This document shows, piece after piece, positions 6,618 to 16,199 of a stretch of 64,000 nucleotides of DNA. The stretch covers positions 124,001 to 188,000 of the forward strand of contig NZ_RYUH01000004.1 of the NCBI RefSeq assembly GCF_004155535.1, written 5' to 3'. Made by a program: the position numbers and the translations under genes. The notes under the pieces were generated by a model that ran no database searches, was not told the origin of the DNA, and saw only the letters and a list, made by a program, of their open reading frames with translations. Every line of letters begins with the position of its first letter. The first letter of the stretch is position 1. This stretch comes from Bifidobacterium pseudolongum subsp. globosum (lineage in GTDB: Bacteria; Actinomycetota; Actinomycetes; Actinomycetales; Bifidobacteriaceae).

Positions 6618-8960
6618 TCACGCTTGGGGTTTGTTCCCCTGCGCGTCGCCTCCGGGATTGGTGCCTCCGCCCTGATTGCCGGTTGGCGGTTCACTTGGCG
6701 GAGTGCTGCCTGACGGCTCCGGCGCCGGCGTGGCTGGAGACGAGCTGCTTCCGCTTGGCTCCAGCTGCGGTGCCTTGTCGGGCGTCGTCTGCTCTGGCTG
6801 CGGCGCCGGCGTGGTCGGGGTAGTGGTGCTTTCACTCGGCGTCGGCGTGGGCTGGACCTGCTGCTGGTTGCCGTAGTTGTTGCTGGACTGGCGCTTGCCG
6901 CCCAGACCCCAGTCTCCGTCAGGACCGCCGATCACGCCGTTGTCCACGGCGTCGGGGAACTGCTCGACCGGCATGTCGGCGACCGCCGTCGTCATGAATT
7001 CGGTGAACAGGTGCGACGGGTAGCCAGTGGACGAGACGCCATAGCCGGCGAACTGCGGCACCACCTGGTTCTCGCCGTTCGGGCCCGGGTTCCAGATGGC
7101 CCACACGTTCATCAGCTGCGGTGTGTAGCCCACGAACGAAGCCGCGGTCTCGTCGTTCGCCGTGCCCGACTTGCCGGCGACCGGGCGGCCGAGCGCGCTT
7201 GCCACGCCGGCGGCCGTGCCGTACTGCGTGGTGCCGAGCATCGCGTGCTGCACCAGGGCGCAGTCGTTCTCGTCGAACACCTTGGTGGTGTTGAGGTTCG
7301 GCTGGTACATGTCTTTGTCGCCTTTGAGCACGCGGTCCACCACGTGCAGCGTGTTCTTCGTGCCGTTGTTGGCAATCGTGGAGTGGCCCTGCGCCAGATC
7401 CCACACGGTGAGCGAGTTGATGCCCAGGATGTTGTAGAGCGTGTCGGTCTGGATGTCGCCGCTGATGCCGGCGTCATGCGCGATCTGCGCGTACCGTTCC
7501 GGCGTCAGGTGCTCGTTGACGTTCATGAACACCGTGTTCACCGAGTTCGCGGTGGCCTGGTTGAGGTTGATGTTGCCCCAGCTGATGCCGAGCGCGTTCG
7601 GCACTTCGGCGAAGGTGCCGGGTGTGGTTTCGAACTCCTCGGGCGAGTTGCCGTTGAACAGCGTCGCGAAGCTCACGTCGCTCTGCGCGGCGCCGACCAG
7701 ACCGAAGGGCTTCATCGTGGAGCCGGGCTGGAACGTGGACTGCGTGGTGTTGTTGAGCTGCTGCTTGAGGTAGTCGGAGCCGGCGTACATCGCCTTGACC
7801 GAACCGGTCTTCTGGTCGACGGCTATGCCGCCCACCTGCAGTGTTTCCGGCATGCCCTCGGGGCGTTCGTCGCCCACCTCCTGGATGCGGTCCTGCAACG
7901 CCTTGTCGATGGTGGTCACCACCTTGTAGCCGCCCGTTTCGAGCTCGTCCTTGTTGAAGGCCTTGGCGTTGATCAGCTCCGATTCCACGGTGGAGAGCAG
8001 GTAGCCGTTCGGGCCCGCGAAGTCGTTGCTGAGTGTGTACTCCTTGACCTGCGGGAACTGGGCGCTGGCCGCTTCGGCGTCGGTGATGTAGCCGTCCTCC
8101 TTCATGATGCGGATCACGCGGTCGAAGCGCTTCTTCGCCTGCTCGGGGTTCTCCTGCGGATCCCACGAGCTCGGCGCGGGGATGATGCCGGCGATCATGG
8201 CCGCCTCGGAGACGGTGAGGTCCTTGGCGTCCTTGCCGAAGTACGACTGTGCCGCGGCTTGGATGCCGTACGCGCCGCGCCCCAGGTAGATCGTATTCAT
8301 GTAATTGCACAGCACCTGGTCTTTGTCTTGCGAATTCGCGATTTTCATCGCCAGGATCGCCTCGCGGATCTTGCCGGCGTACGACGTGGTTTCGCCGAGG
8401 TAATACCGCTCCGCGTACTGCTGTGTGATCGTCGAGCCACCTTGGCGCGAGCCGGTGGTCAGGTTGTTGTAGAGCGCACGGGCCATGCCCATGATGTCGA
8501 TGCCCTTGTTCGTGTGGAACGAGCGGTCCTCCGACGCCACGATCGCGTTGCCCACGTAGTCGGGCAGCACGGAGCAGTCGATGATCTCGCGGTTCTGCGA
8601 CGAGATCGAACCGATCGGGGTGGTGCCGTCGCTGTAATAGATGTTCGTCTTTTCGGCGATCGCCACTTTTTCGGGCTGGGGGATGTCCGTGGTGGCATAC
8701 AGGTAGATGAACAAGCCGATGCCGGCGAGCAGGATCGCGCCGATCACACCAAGCAGGATCTTCCACCACAACCCTTTCTTGCGGTTCTTCGGCTGCTTGG
8801 AGCCGTTGGAATGCTTGCGGCTGCCACTGGGACGTGTACTGCTCGAACGCGTGGCGGTGCGGCGCGTGGAGGAGCCTGCCTTGCCGGTGGAACCGGAGGC
8901 GGCGGTGCGCGGCTTGGCGCCATTGGGGCGTGAGCTTGTGGTGCGTGTATGTGAAGCCAT
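6618..8960 (-). CDS. bifunctional penicillin-binding protein (GT51 transglycosylase/transpeptidase)
   Basis: 780 residues, start ATG at 8958-8960. A basic, Ser/Thr-rich cytoplasmic tail of about 65 residues leads into one membrane helix (KILLGVIGAILLAGIGLFIY). The transglycosylase domain has catalytic Glu in ASEDRSFHTNKGIDIMG plus RQGGSTITQQYAERYYL and LGRGAYGIQAAAQSYFGK. The transpeptidase has SxxK in QPGSTMKPFG, SxN in ATANSVNTVF and KSG in AGKSGTANDETAASF (KSG instead of the common KTG). The C-terminal 110 residues are Pro/Ser/Thr/Gly-rich and probably traverse the wall. It builds and crosslinks peptidoglycan at the outer membrane face. The same frame stays open far upstream antisense to ino1, but MASHTR is the first start that fits the family. 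Confidence 0.93.
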   Translation of the reverse strand: MASHTRTTSSRPNGAKPRTAASGSTGKAGSSTRRTATRSSSTRPSGSRKHSNGSKQPKNRKKGLWWKILLGVIGAILLAGIGLFIYLYATTDIPQPEKVAIAEKTNIYYSDGTTPIGSISSQNREIIDCSVLPDYVGNAIVASEDRSFHTNKGIDIMGMARALYNNLTTGSRQGGSTITQQYAERYYLGETTSYAGKIREAILAMKIANSQDKDQVLCNYMNTIYLGRGAYGIQAAAQSYFGKDAKDLTVSEAAMIAGIIPAPSSWDPQENPEQAKKRFDRVIRIMKEDGYITDAEAASAQFPQVKEYTLSNDFAGPNGYLLSTVESELINAKAFNKDELETGGYKVVTTIDKALQDRIQEVGDERPEGMPETLQVGGIAVDQKTGSVKAMYAGSDYLKQQLNNTTQSTFQPGSTMKPFGLVGAAQSDVSFATLFNGNSPEEFETTPGTFAEVPNALGISWGNINLNQATANSVNTVFMNVNEHLTPERYAQIAHDAGISGDIQTDTLYNILGINSLTVWDLAQGHSTIANNGTKNTLHVVDRVLKGDKDMYQPNLNTTKVFDENDCALVQHAMLGTTQYGTAAGVASALGRPVAGKSGTANDETAASFVGYTPQLMNVWAIWNPGPNGENQVVPQFAGYGVSSTGYPSHLFTEFMTTAVADMPVEQFPDAVDNGVIGGPDGDWGLGGKRQSSNNYGNQQQVQPTPTPSESTTTPTTPAPQPEQTTPDKAPQLEPSGSSSSPATPAPEPSGSTPPSEPPTGNQGGGTNPGGDAQGNKPQA

Positions 8961-9176
8961 GGGCACCACGGTAATCGTCCCACCTGAAAAAAGGCGGGTT
9001 CGCCAATGGAAAATATGGGGTCCGGCTGTCTGCGGGAGGGGTGGGCAAACGGCCGCAATCTGTGGTTTTCCAGCGCTTCGGCTATCGTCGAACCGCCCCG
9101 TGATGGCAATTGCGGGGGTGTGAAGGTATGCTTGAAGGTTGTATGAACGCACGCAACTTTGGAGGAGTCGTTTCAG

Positions 9177-10319
9177 ATGAGCATTCGCGTGGCTATCGCC
9201 GGTGTGGGCAATTGCGCCTCGTCGCTGGTGCAAGGTGTCACTTACTATAAAGACACCAAAGACGAAGACAAGATCCCGGGCCTGATGCACAACAATTTCG
9301 GTGGCTACCGGGTTCGTGACATCGAGTTCGTCACGGCGTTTGATGTGGACGCCGAAAAGGTGGGCAAGGACCTGTCCGAGGCAATCGGCGCATCGCAGAA
9401 CAACACAATCAAATTCGCGGATGTGCCCGAGCTGGGCGTCGAAGTGCTGCGCGGACCCACGTACGACGGTCTGGGCGAATACTACCGTGAGATGATCGAG
9501 GAATCCGACGCGGAGCCCGTGGACGTGGCCCAAGTGCTGCGCGACAAGAAGGTCGACGTGCTGATCTCGTACCTGCCGGTCGGCTCGGAGGAAGCGGACA
9601 AGGCGTATGCGCAGGCCGCGATGGACGCCGGCTGCGCGTTCGTCAACTGCCTGCCCGTGTTCATCGCGTCCGACCCGGAGTGGGCGCAGAAGTTCCGCGA
9701 CGCCGGCGTGCCGATCGTCGGCGACGACATCAAGTCGCAGGTCGGCGCCACGATCACGCACCGCGTGATGGCCCGCCTGTTCGAGGACCGCGGCGTGCGA
9801 CTCGACCGCACCTACCAGCTCAACGTGGGCGGCAACATGGACTTCATGAACATGCTGCAGCGTTCGCGCCTGGAGTCGAAGAAGATCTCGAAGACCCGCG
9901 CCGTCACCTCCGTGGTGCCGCACGAGATGGATCCGTACAATGTGCACATCGGCCCATCCGATTACGTGGCCTGGCTCGACGACCGCAAGTTCGCGTTCGT
10001 GCGCCTCGAAGGCACCACGTTCGGCGATGTGCCGCTCAATCTTGAATACAAGCTCGAGGTGTGGGACTCCCCGAACTCCGCCGGCATCGTGATCGACGCG
10101 CTGCGTGCCGCCAAGATCGCCCTCGACCGCGGCCTGGCCGGTCCGATCCTCGCGCCGTCGTCGTACTTCATGAAGTCCCCGGCCGTGCAGCATGAGGACA
10201 ATGAGGCACGCCAGCTCGTCGAGGAGTTCATCGCCGGCACGGTCGAGGCGACCGAGGACCAGCTCAACGCCGACGTCGCCAAGGCGAAGGCCGACGGCAA
10301 GGACGTCTGGAAGGCCTGA
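9177..10319 (+). CDS. ino1: inositol-3-phosphate synthase
   Basis: 380 residues from ATG 9177, preceded by GGAGGAG at nine bases. It converts glucose 6-phosphate to 1D-myo-inositol 3-phosphate using tightly bound NAD. This is the first step to the inositol of phosphatidylinositol and related actinobacterial lipids. The NAD-binding loop [15 protein letters not shown] is at the N-terminus. Conserved actinobacterial motifs follow: [34 protein letters not shown] and [11 protein letters not shown], with the phosphate/active-site region [18 protein letters not shown] near the end. Length fits the short archaeal/actinobacterial type. It is divergent from the penicillin-binding protein and followed by the SRP RNA gene. 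Confidence 0.95.
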   Translation: MSIRVAIAGVGNCASSLVQGVTYYKDTKDEDKIPGLMHNNFGGYRVRDIEFVTAFDVDAEKVGKDLSEAIGASQNNTIKFADVPELGVEVLRGPTYDGLGEYYREMIEESDAEPVDVAQVLRDKKVDVLISYLPVGSEEADKAYAQAAMDAGCAFVNCLPVFIASDPEWAQKFRDAGVPIVGDDIKSQVGATITHRVMARLFEDRGVRLDRTYQLNVGGNMDFMNMLQRSRLESKKISKTRAVTSVVPHEMDPYNVHIGPSDYVAWLDDRKFAFVRLEGTTFGDVPLNLEYKLEVWDSPNSAGIVIDALRAAKIALDRGLAGPILAPSSYFMKSPAVQHEDNEARQLVEEFIAGTVEATEDQLNADVAKAKADGKDVWKA

Positions 10320-10331
10320 CGCCACAGCCGG

Positions 10332-10360
10332 TTCCACTTGGTCCCGGCATGGTGTACACT
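10332..10360 (+). promoter_or_regulatory. candidate promoter of the SRP RNA gene
   Basis: TTCCAC (10332-10337), a 17-bp spacer and TACACT (10355-10360). It is placed so that transcription would start seven or eight bases later, at the 5' end of the SRP RNA helix. Confidence 0.5.
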
Positions 10361-10365
10361 GGTCA

Positions 10366-10455
10366 AAGCCTCCGCGTGGCACTACGTCACCCAATCCCCC
10401 CAGGGCAGGAATGCAGCAAGGGTAAGTGGCCTCTGGTGGGTGCGCGGAGGTTTTT
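10366..10455 (+). ncRNA. ffs: signal recognition particle RNA, small bacterial (4.5S) type
   Basis: The terminal helix CCTCCGCG (10369-10376) pairs perfectly with CGCGGAGG (10443-10450) and is followed by TTTTT. Inside, CAGGGCAGGAATGCAGCAAG is the conserved domain IV region (AGGAA...GCAGCA) that binds Ffh. The surrounding CCACTTACC-type strands (GGTAAGTGG against CGTCACC/CCAATCC) close the apical stem. With Ffh it directs nascent membrane and secreted proteins to FtsY and SecYEG. Exact ends were judged from the helix and the terminator T-run. Confidence 0.9.
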
Positions 10456-10966
10456 CCATACCCGCACAATCTTCTCCTTCTCGCTCATCGGCGCATATTG
10501 GTCGTATAGAAGTCAAATGTGTGTGGTTTCACTATCCGTGGGGTATAGGCCAAAGTGGGGCATATAGGTCAACGAGTTATTGCTTTGGCTTTCTAGTCGG
10601 TGCTGTTTGGATAGCGGGCGCTGGTGTGTAATTCGTTCCAGTCGATGCCAGTGCCGAAGCTGTGTTGGGGTGGGGAGTCGTTTCCATCAAAGGAATGCCT
10701 TGCGGTGGTAGTTCCTGTCTGGGCTCAGACAGGGACTACCACCGATTGCGCTCTACGTGGCTGTAGATGTCTAGGTTCAGTCACGGAAGGCCGCTGGAGC
10801 CGCTTGAGATGGACGTTGGTGTCTGAGGTCACCCATACACGGCTATCAATTGCGTCTCGCGTGGCTGTTGGTGACTGGCCGTCGACACTTGTGGCCATTG
10901 CGGTGACGTACATAGCGAATTCATGAACTTCCACATGTTCATCGCCGCTATGGCGGCTCCTTCATC
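10456..10966. other. gene-free stretch with one long hairpin
   Basis: No frame here has a credible start, ribosome-binding site or protein character. The open frames at 10624-10926 (+) and 10725-10934 (-) overlap and look random. Composition is less GC-rich than neighbouring genes. The only structure seen is the inverted repeat at 10704-10743. It may be a decayed gene remnant. Confidence 0.5.
10704..10743. repeat. 18-bp inverted repeat in non-coding DNA
   Basis: GGTGGTAGTTCCTGTCTG, a 4-nt loop GGCT, then CAGACAGGGACTACCACC. All 18 positions pair, one as a G-T wobble. No gene ends nearby on either strand and no T-run follows. It may be the terminator or terminal structure of a lost gene or element. 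Confidence 0.6.
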
Positions 10967-11104
10967 GCTACGGGTAGTGTTTTCTCTGCTACGGGTAGCG
11001 TCCTCGCAGCCAGAATCTACCTGTGACCGTTGGAAAACGGCGGATCATGTTGTGTGGTGGCACGGCAAGGCACTACCCGTAACGCAGGAGGCACTACCCG
11101 TAGC
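10967..11104. repeat. 138-bp dispersed repeat, copy 1
   Basis: Left 13-mers GCTACGGGTAGTG (10967) and GCTACGGGTAGCG (10988), right 13-mers CACTACCCGTAAC (11071) and CACTACCCGTAGC (11092). The arrangement, offsets 0, 21, 104 and 125, is identical to the other three copies. The core differs most from the others. It lies between the SRP RNA and the PAP2 gene. Confidence 0.85.
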
Positions 11105-11334
11105 AAAAAGGTGCTGACTGCCCCGTCTGGAATACCCATGCCCGCACTGTTCGGTTCATGCCATTGCAATCTCCTCGCGCAAGCACGGGGTCTACGCGGT
11201 TGGCGCGTGATGTTCGTCTGAAGAACGCAGAGGATTGTCGTGCGTGGTGGCCGAGGACGTGACGTTTGTCTGGGGGAAGCAGTGGACAGTCGTGTTCGGC
11301 GCCAAGGTTCACTCGTGCTCGTACAGTCGTAGCC

Positions 11335-12504
11335 ATGACACAACACGAATCCGCCTCCGCAGACGAGCCTCGCGCCGACTCCAACGCCCCGGAACCCAGC
11401 TGGTCGTCCGCCCCGGCGCCCGACAGGGCGTCTGGCGCTACCCCCGGCAACGCCCCCACACCGGAACACACCGCGCAGTGGGCGCCGCTCGAGGAACGCA
11501 GCGCCGCGCCGGCCGCCACTCCGGCTGCCGCGCCCACCCCGGAAGACCCGCTGTCGGCGCAGATCGACGCCTCGCTCGCTCAGCCCGACCCCCTCGCCCT
11601 GCGCCCGCGCACATCGAGCGTCGTGCTGTGCGTGGTGTTCAGCGTGGTGTTCCTGGCGGTCGCGGCAGCTGTCTACTGGCTCGGTGTGCACACGGTGGAC
11701 GGCCAGAGCTACGAAGACCTGGCCATCATGAACTTCGCCGACACGATGCCCGCATGGCTCAGCTTCGGCAATCTCAAATCGGGGCTCGTCATCGGCGTGA
11801 GCCTCGCGTTCGGCGCCGCGGCCATGCTTGTGGCGGCGGCGCGCAAACGCTGGTGGCTGCTCGGCCAGCTCGCTGTGTTCGCGGCCGTCGCGTTCGCCGC
11901 GGCAAAGCTGCTCAAACCGCTTTTGCCGCGCCCGCTGCTCGTGCATGTGGAGTCGTCGGTCAACAATTCCGCCCCCTCGGGCCATACCATGCTCGCCGCG
12001 GCGGCCGGGCTCATGCTGCTCGCCGCGGTGCCGCGCGCATGGCGCGCGTGCGCGTCGGTGCTGTCCACCGTGTTCATGTCGATCGTGGGCGTGAGCGTGA
12101 TCTACGACCGCTGGCACCGGCCGGTGGACGTGGTGATGTCGGTGTGCATCGCCGGCGCGTGCATGATGTTCACGCTCGCCTGCACGCGCGCCTCGGGCAT
12201 GGACCGCACGGGCAGCCGTGCGTCGTCGCCGAGCGTGCAGATCGCCGCCACCGCGCTCATCACATTGGGATTGTGCGCGATCGCATACGGCACCTATGTG
12301 CTGTGGCAGGTGTTCCCCGGATTGCAGTACGCCTCGGCGTGGGCGGCTCCGGGCGCCTGTGCCGCGGCCACCGCGATGGTCGTCGGGTTCGCCGGGCTCG
12401 TCAACGGCATGGTGCTGATGATGCGGCAGATCACCGCGGCCCCGCTCACGCGCCTCGGCCTGATAGGCGAGCCTCCCGCGCCACCGCGCAAGGCGGCCGC
12501 ATGA
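11335..12504 (+). CDS. PAP2-family membrane phosphatase
   Basis: 389 residues from ATG 11335. The first 95 residues are Pro/Ala-rich and disordered, then at least five or six membrane segments. The three PAP2 motifs are complete: KLLKPLLPRP, PSGH in NSAPSGHTML, and SVIYDRWHRPVDVVMS carrying the catalytic His. The family removes phosphate from lipid phosphates (phosphatidic acid, undecaprenyl pyrophosphate or phosphatidylglycerol phosphate) at the outer membrane face. The exact substrate cannot be told. C-terminal helices continue after the third motif. It is followed after 110 bp by topA on the same strand. Confidence 0.85.
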   Translation: MTQHESASADEPRADSNAPEPSWSSAPAPDRASGATPGNAPTPEHTAQWAPLEERSAAPAATPAAAPTPEDPLSAQIDASLAQPDPLALRPRTSSVVLCVVFSVVFLAVAAAVYWLGVHTVDGQSYEDLAIMNFADTMPAWLSFGNLKSGLVIGVSLAFGAAAMLVAAARKRWWLLGQLAVFAAVAFAAAKLLKPLLPRPLLVHVESSVNNSAPSGHTMLAAAAGLMLLAAVPRAWRACASVLSTVFMSIVGVSVIYDRWHRPVDVVMSVCIAGACMMFTLACTRASGMDRTGSRASSPSVQIAATALITLGLCAIAYGTYVLWQVFPGLQYASAWAAPGACAAATAMVVGFAGLVNGMVLMMRQITAAPLTRLGLIGEPPAPPRKAAA

Positions 12505-12613
12505 CCGCCTGCGGCAGCCGTGTTTTCAGCTATGCGCCACACCTCGTCCGTGCGCTGTGCACACGGCATGAGTAATATGACGTCTCGAAACGCGTAAGTG
12601 TAAGGAGAAGAGC

Positions 12614-15553
12614 ATGACTACCGGTAGCAAGCTCGTCATCGTCGAGTCTCCCGCCAAGGCAAAGAAGATCGGCGGGTATCTGGGTGAGGGCTACACCGTG
12701 CTGGCGTCAGTGGGCCATATCCGCGACCTTGCGCAGCCCAGCCAGATCCCCGCCGACCAGAAGGCGCAGTACGGCAAGTTCGGCGTGGACGTGAACGACG
12801 GCTTCAAACCCTATTACATTGTGGGCGCCGACAAAAAGAAGACGGTCTCCGAACTGCGGTCCGCGCTCAAACACGCGAGCGAACTCTATCTGGCGACTGA
12901 TGAGGACCGCGAAGGCGAGGCGATCGCATGGCACCTCGTGCAGACGCTCAAGCCGAAGGTGCCGGTCAAGCGCATGGTGTTCCACGAGATCACGCCCGAG
13001 GCGATCCGCGCGTCGCTCGAACACACGCGCCAAGTGGACGACCACATGGTCGACGCACAGGAGACGCGCCGCATCCTCGACCGCCTGTACGGCTATGAGC
13101 TTTCGCCGGTGCTGTGGCGCAAGGTGGGGCCGGGCCTGTCCGCCGGCCGCGTGCAGTCGGTGGCCACGCGCCTGATCGTGGAGCGCGAGCGCGAGCGCAT
13201 GGCGTTCGTACGCGCCCCATACTGGGATGTGGTGGCCCAACTGCAGGCCCCCGATGCGCTCGGCGAACTCACCGGCTTCGACGCGCGCCTGACCACGCTT
13301 GACGGCCGTCGCGTGGCCGGCTCGAAGGACTTCACCGCCGCGGGCACGCTGACCGACGCGGCTGCGCACGACAATGTGCGCCAGCTGACCGAGGCCGATG
13401 CGACGGCGCTCGCCGACACGTTGCGCGACGCCGACTTCCTCGTCTCGTCGGTCGAGAAGAAGCCGTACCGCCGCCGTCCGCAACCGCCGTTCACCACGTC
13501 GACGATGCAACAGGCCGCCGGCAACCGCCTCGGCATGTCGTCGCGCCAGACGATGCGCGCGGCGCAGAGCCTGTACGAAAACGGCTATATCACATATATG
13601 CGTACCGATTCGGTCACGTTGAGCCACGAGGCGATCGCCGCCGCGCGCGAGTCGGTGGCGCAGCAGTTCGGCGAGCAGTACTTGGCGCCGCAGCCCAAGC
13701 AGTACGCCACGAAGACGGCTGGCGCGCAGGAAGCGCACGAATGCATCCGCCCGGCGGGTTCGCGGTTCCGCGCGCCCGACGAGCTCGCGAGCACGCTGCC
13801 GCCGGACCAGCTCAAGCTCTATACACTCATCTGGCAGCGCACGCTCGCCTCGCAGATGGCCGACGCGACCGGTTCCACGGCCGTCGCGCGCTTCACCGCG
13901 CCTTCGCCGGACTTCGGCGAGGCGGTGTTCCAGGCGTCCGGCACCGTGATCGAGTTCCCCGGCTTCCTGCGCGTGCTCGGCTCGGGGCGGGCGAAGGCGA
14001 GCGACGAGGCGTCGCTGCCGCCGATGAGCGAAGGCCAGGTGCTCACCGCCGCCGGCGTGCAGGCCGACGGACATGAGACGCAGCCGCCGGCGCGCTACAC
14101 CGAGGCGTCGCTCGTCAAGACGCTTGAGGCGAAAGAGATCGGCCGTCCGTCCACGTACGCGAGCATCATCTCCACAATCATGGATCGCGGATATGTGTAT
14201 GAGCGCGGCCGCGCGCTGATTCCGTCGTGGCTCGCGTTCGCCGTCACCAAGCTGTTGGAGACGCGCTTCCCGACGTACGTGGACTACCAGTTCACCGCGG
14301 ACATGGAAAACGGGCTCGACCAGATCGCGCACGGCAAGGAGACCGGGCGCGAATGGCTCACTGCGTTCTATTTCGGCACGGGGCGCGATGCCGCGCACAC
14401 CGCGCACGACGTGCATGAGGGCCTGCAGCAGCAGGTCGCGCAGCTTGGCGAGATCGATGCGCGCGCGATCAACACGATCGAGATCGGCGACGGACTGGCC
14501 GTGCGCGTGGGGCGCTATGGCCCGTATCTGGAGGATTGTGCGCATCTGGACGCCGAGGGCAACCCCAAGCGCGCCACGATCCCCGACACGCTCGCCCCCG
14601 ATGAGCTGACTGTGGCCGAGGCGCGCAAGCTGATCGACAGCAACGCGGGCGGCCCGCGCGTGCTCGGCACCGACCCGGCCACCGGCGGCACGGTGGAAGT
14701 GCGCAACGGGCGCTACGGCCCATATGTGGCGCTTGTGATGCCCGGCCAGGAGCAGGCCGCGCACGAGCACGATGCGAAGAAATCCAAGAAGGCGGAGGGC
14801 GAACGCCCCAAGATGGCCTCGCTGTTCAAGTCGATGAGCCCCGAGACGGTCACGCTCGCGGATGCGCTGCGCCTGCTGAGCCTGCCGCGTGAGGTGTATG
14901 CGGCTGATGAGCCGAACGCGAAGACCGGCGAGATCGAGCATGTGACGGTGACGGCGAACAACGGCCGTTACGGCCCGTACCTGACGCGCACGGTCGAGGG
15001 CGGGGCGAGCGAGACCCGTTCGCTCGAAAATGAGGACGCGATCTTCACCGTGACCGAACAGCAGGCGCGCGACCTGTTCGCCCAGCCCAAGTACGGCCGT
15101 GGCCGTGGGCGTGCGGCCAAGCCGCCGCTGCGCGAGCTGGGCAACGACCCGGCCACGAACAAGCCGGTGACGATCAAAGAGGGCTTCTACGGCGCGTACA
15201 TCACCGACGGCGAGACGAACCGGTCGCTGCCCAAGCAGTACGACCCCAAGACGATCTCGGCCGAGGACGCATTCCGTCTGCTTGCCGAAAAGCGCGCGGC
15301 CGGCCCCACCAAGCGCCGTGGGCGCAAGTCCGCCACGAAGGCGAAGTCCAAGTCCGCCGCCACATCGACCGGTTCCGCGCAGAAGGCGCGTGAGGAGCGC
15401 CGCCGCAAGGTGCGTGAACTCGCCGACCAGGGGTGGGCGAACTCGCGCATCGCCAAGGAGCTCGGCACCACCGCGGCCACCGTGAAGAGCGACGTCGAAT
15501 ACATGGCCGAACACGACGGCTACAGCCGGCCGCCGGTCGTGCCGAACCGCTGA
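12614..15553 (+). CDS. topA: DNA topoisomerase I
   Basis: 979 residues, AAGGAGAAG upstream. The N-terminal Toprim domain begins [18 protein letters not shown] and carries the acidic triad region [14 protein letters not shown]. The catalytic core has active-site Tyr328 in [14 protein letters not shown] and the [11 protein letters not shown] region. The C-terminus has four repeats marked by [30 protein letters not shown] and [10 protein letters not shown], then a Lys-rich segment. A short helix-turn-helix-like end ([16 protein letters not shown]-like) closes it. No zinc-finger cysteines are seen, as is usual in actinobacteria. It relaxes negative supercoils and is first in an apparent operon with tmk and holB. 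Confidence 0.96.
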   Translation: MTTGSKLVIVESPAKAKKIGGYLGEGYTVLASVGHIRDLAQPSQIPADQKAQYGKFGVDVNDGFKPYYIVGADKKKTVSELRSALKHASELYLATDEDREGEAIAWHLVQTLKPKVPVKRMVFHEITPEAIRASLEHTRQVDDHMVDAQETRRILDRLYGYELSPVLWRKVGPGLSAGRVQSVATRLIVERERERMAFVRAPYWDVVAQLQAPDALGELTGFDARLTTLDGRRVAGSKDFTAAGTLTDAAAHDNVRQLTEADATALADTLRDADFLVSSVEKKPYRRRPQPPFTTSTMQQAAGNRLGMSSRQTMRAAQSLYENGYITYMRTDSVTLSHEAIAAARESVAQQFGEQYLAPQPKQYATKTAGAQEAHECIRPAGSRFRAPDELASTLPPDQLKLYTLIWQRTLASQMADATGSTAVARFTAPSPDFGEAVFQASGTVIEFPGFLRVLGSGRAKASDEASLPPMSEGQVLTAAGVQADGHETQPPARYTEASLVKTLEAKEIGRPSTYASIISTIMDRGYVYERGRALIPSWLAFAVTKLLETRFPTYVDYQFTADMENGLDQIAHGKETGREWLTAFYFGTGRDAAHTAHDVHEGLQQQVAQLGEIDARAINTIEIGDGLAVRVGRYGPYLEDCAHLDAEGNPKRATIPDTLAPDELTVAEARKLIDSNAGGPRVLGTDPATGGTVEVRNGRYGPYVALVMPGQEQAAHEHDAKKSKKAEGERPKMASLFKSMSPETVTLADALRLLSLPREVYAADEPNAKTGEIEHVTVTANNGRYGPYLTRTVEGGASETRSLENEDAIFTVTEQQARDLFAQPKYGRGRGRAAKPPLRELGNDPATNKPVTIKEGFYGAYITDGETNRSLPKQYDPKTISAEDAFRLLAEKRAAGPTKRRGRKSATKAKSKSAATSTGSAQKAREERRRKVRELADQGWANSRIAKELGTTAATVKSDVEYMAEHDGYSRPPVVPNR

Positions 15554-15566
15554 CGGGTGCGAGCGC

Positions 15567-16193
15567 ATGGCCACACCGACCACACGCGGACTGTTCATCT
15601 CGTTCGAAGGCGTCGACGGCGCCGGCAAGACGACGCAGGTCGAGCGTCTCGCCGAGTTCTGGCGTGCGCGCGGCCGTGAGGTCGTCGTCACGCGCGAACC
15701 GGGCGGCACCGAGCTTGGCACGCGGATCCGCCAGCTGCTGCTGCACGGGGCGGAGCCGATCGCACCGCGCACCGAGGCGCTGCTGTTCGCCGCGGACCGC
15801 GCGCAGCATGTGGCGCAGGTCGTGCGCCCCGCGCTCGACCGCGGTGCGATCGTCATCACCGACCGGTACCTCGATTCGTCGCTCGCCTACCAGTCGGGCG
15901 GCCGCGAACTGACCGCCGACGACGTGCGCGCGTTGAGCCTGTGGGCCACGGGCGGCCTGCTGCCGGCGCGCACGTATCTGCTTGACATCGACCCGGAGGT
16001 CTCGCTCGGCCGACTCGAACACGAGCAGGACCGCATGGAGTCGGCCGGCGCGGCATTCGCCCGCCGCACGCGCGCCGCGTTCCTCAATCTCGCCGAGCGC
16101 GAACCCGAGCGGTTCCTCGTGCTCGACGCGCGCGAGCCGATCGGGCGCATCGCCGCGGTGATTTGCCAAGACAGTGCGAATCTGGTTGGGTGA
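15567..16193 (+). CDS. tmk: thymidylate kinase
   Basis: 208 residues, 13 bp after topA. P-loop [15 protein letters not shown] motif [12 protein letters not shown], nucleotide-specificity region [14 protein letters not shown], and a lid region around [13 protein letters not shown]. It phosphorylates dTMP to dTDP with ATP for DNA synthesis. The topA-tmk-holB order is common in actinobacteria. Six bases separate its stop from holB. Confidence 0.95.
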   Translation: MATPTTRGLFISFEGVDGAGKTTQVERLAEFWRARGREVVVTREPGGTELGTRIRQLLLHGAEPIAPRTEALLFAADRAQHVAQVVRPALDRGAIVITDRYLDSSLAYQSGGRELTADDVRALSLWATGGLLPARTYLLDIDPEVSLGRLEHEQDRMESAGAAFARRTRAAFLNLAEREPERFLVLDAREPIGRIAAVICQDSANLVG

Positions 16194-16199
16194 ATCCGT

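Noticed and set aside
6618-10469. A 1283-codon minus-strand open frame spanning the penicillin-binding protein and ino1
   Set aside because: Only 6618-8960 has family sequence; the rest is antisense to ino1, open because of high GC.
10624-10934. Overlapping plus and minus open frames after the SRP RNA
   Set aside because: No start signals, unusual composition, no recognisable domain; could be remnants but not annotatable.
12707-15859. A 1050-codon minus-strand frame opposite topA
   Set aside because: Arg/His/Leu-rich shadow of topA with no motif and no ribosome-binding site.
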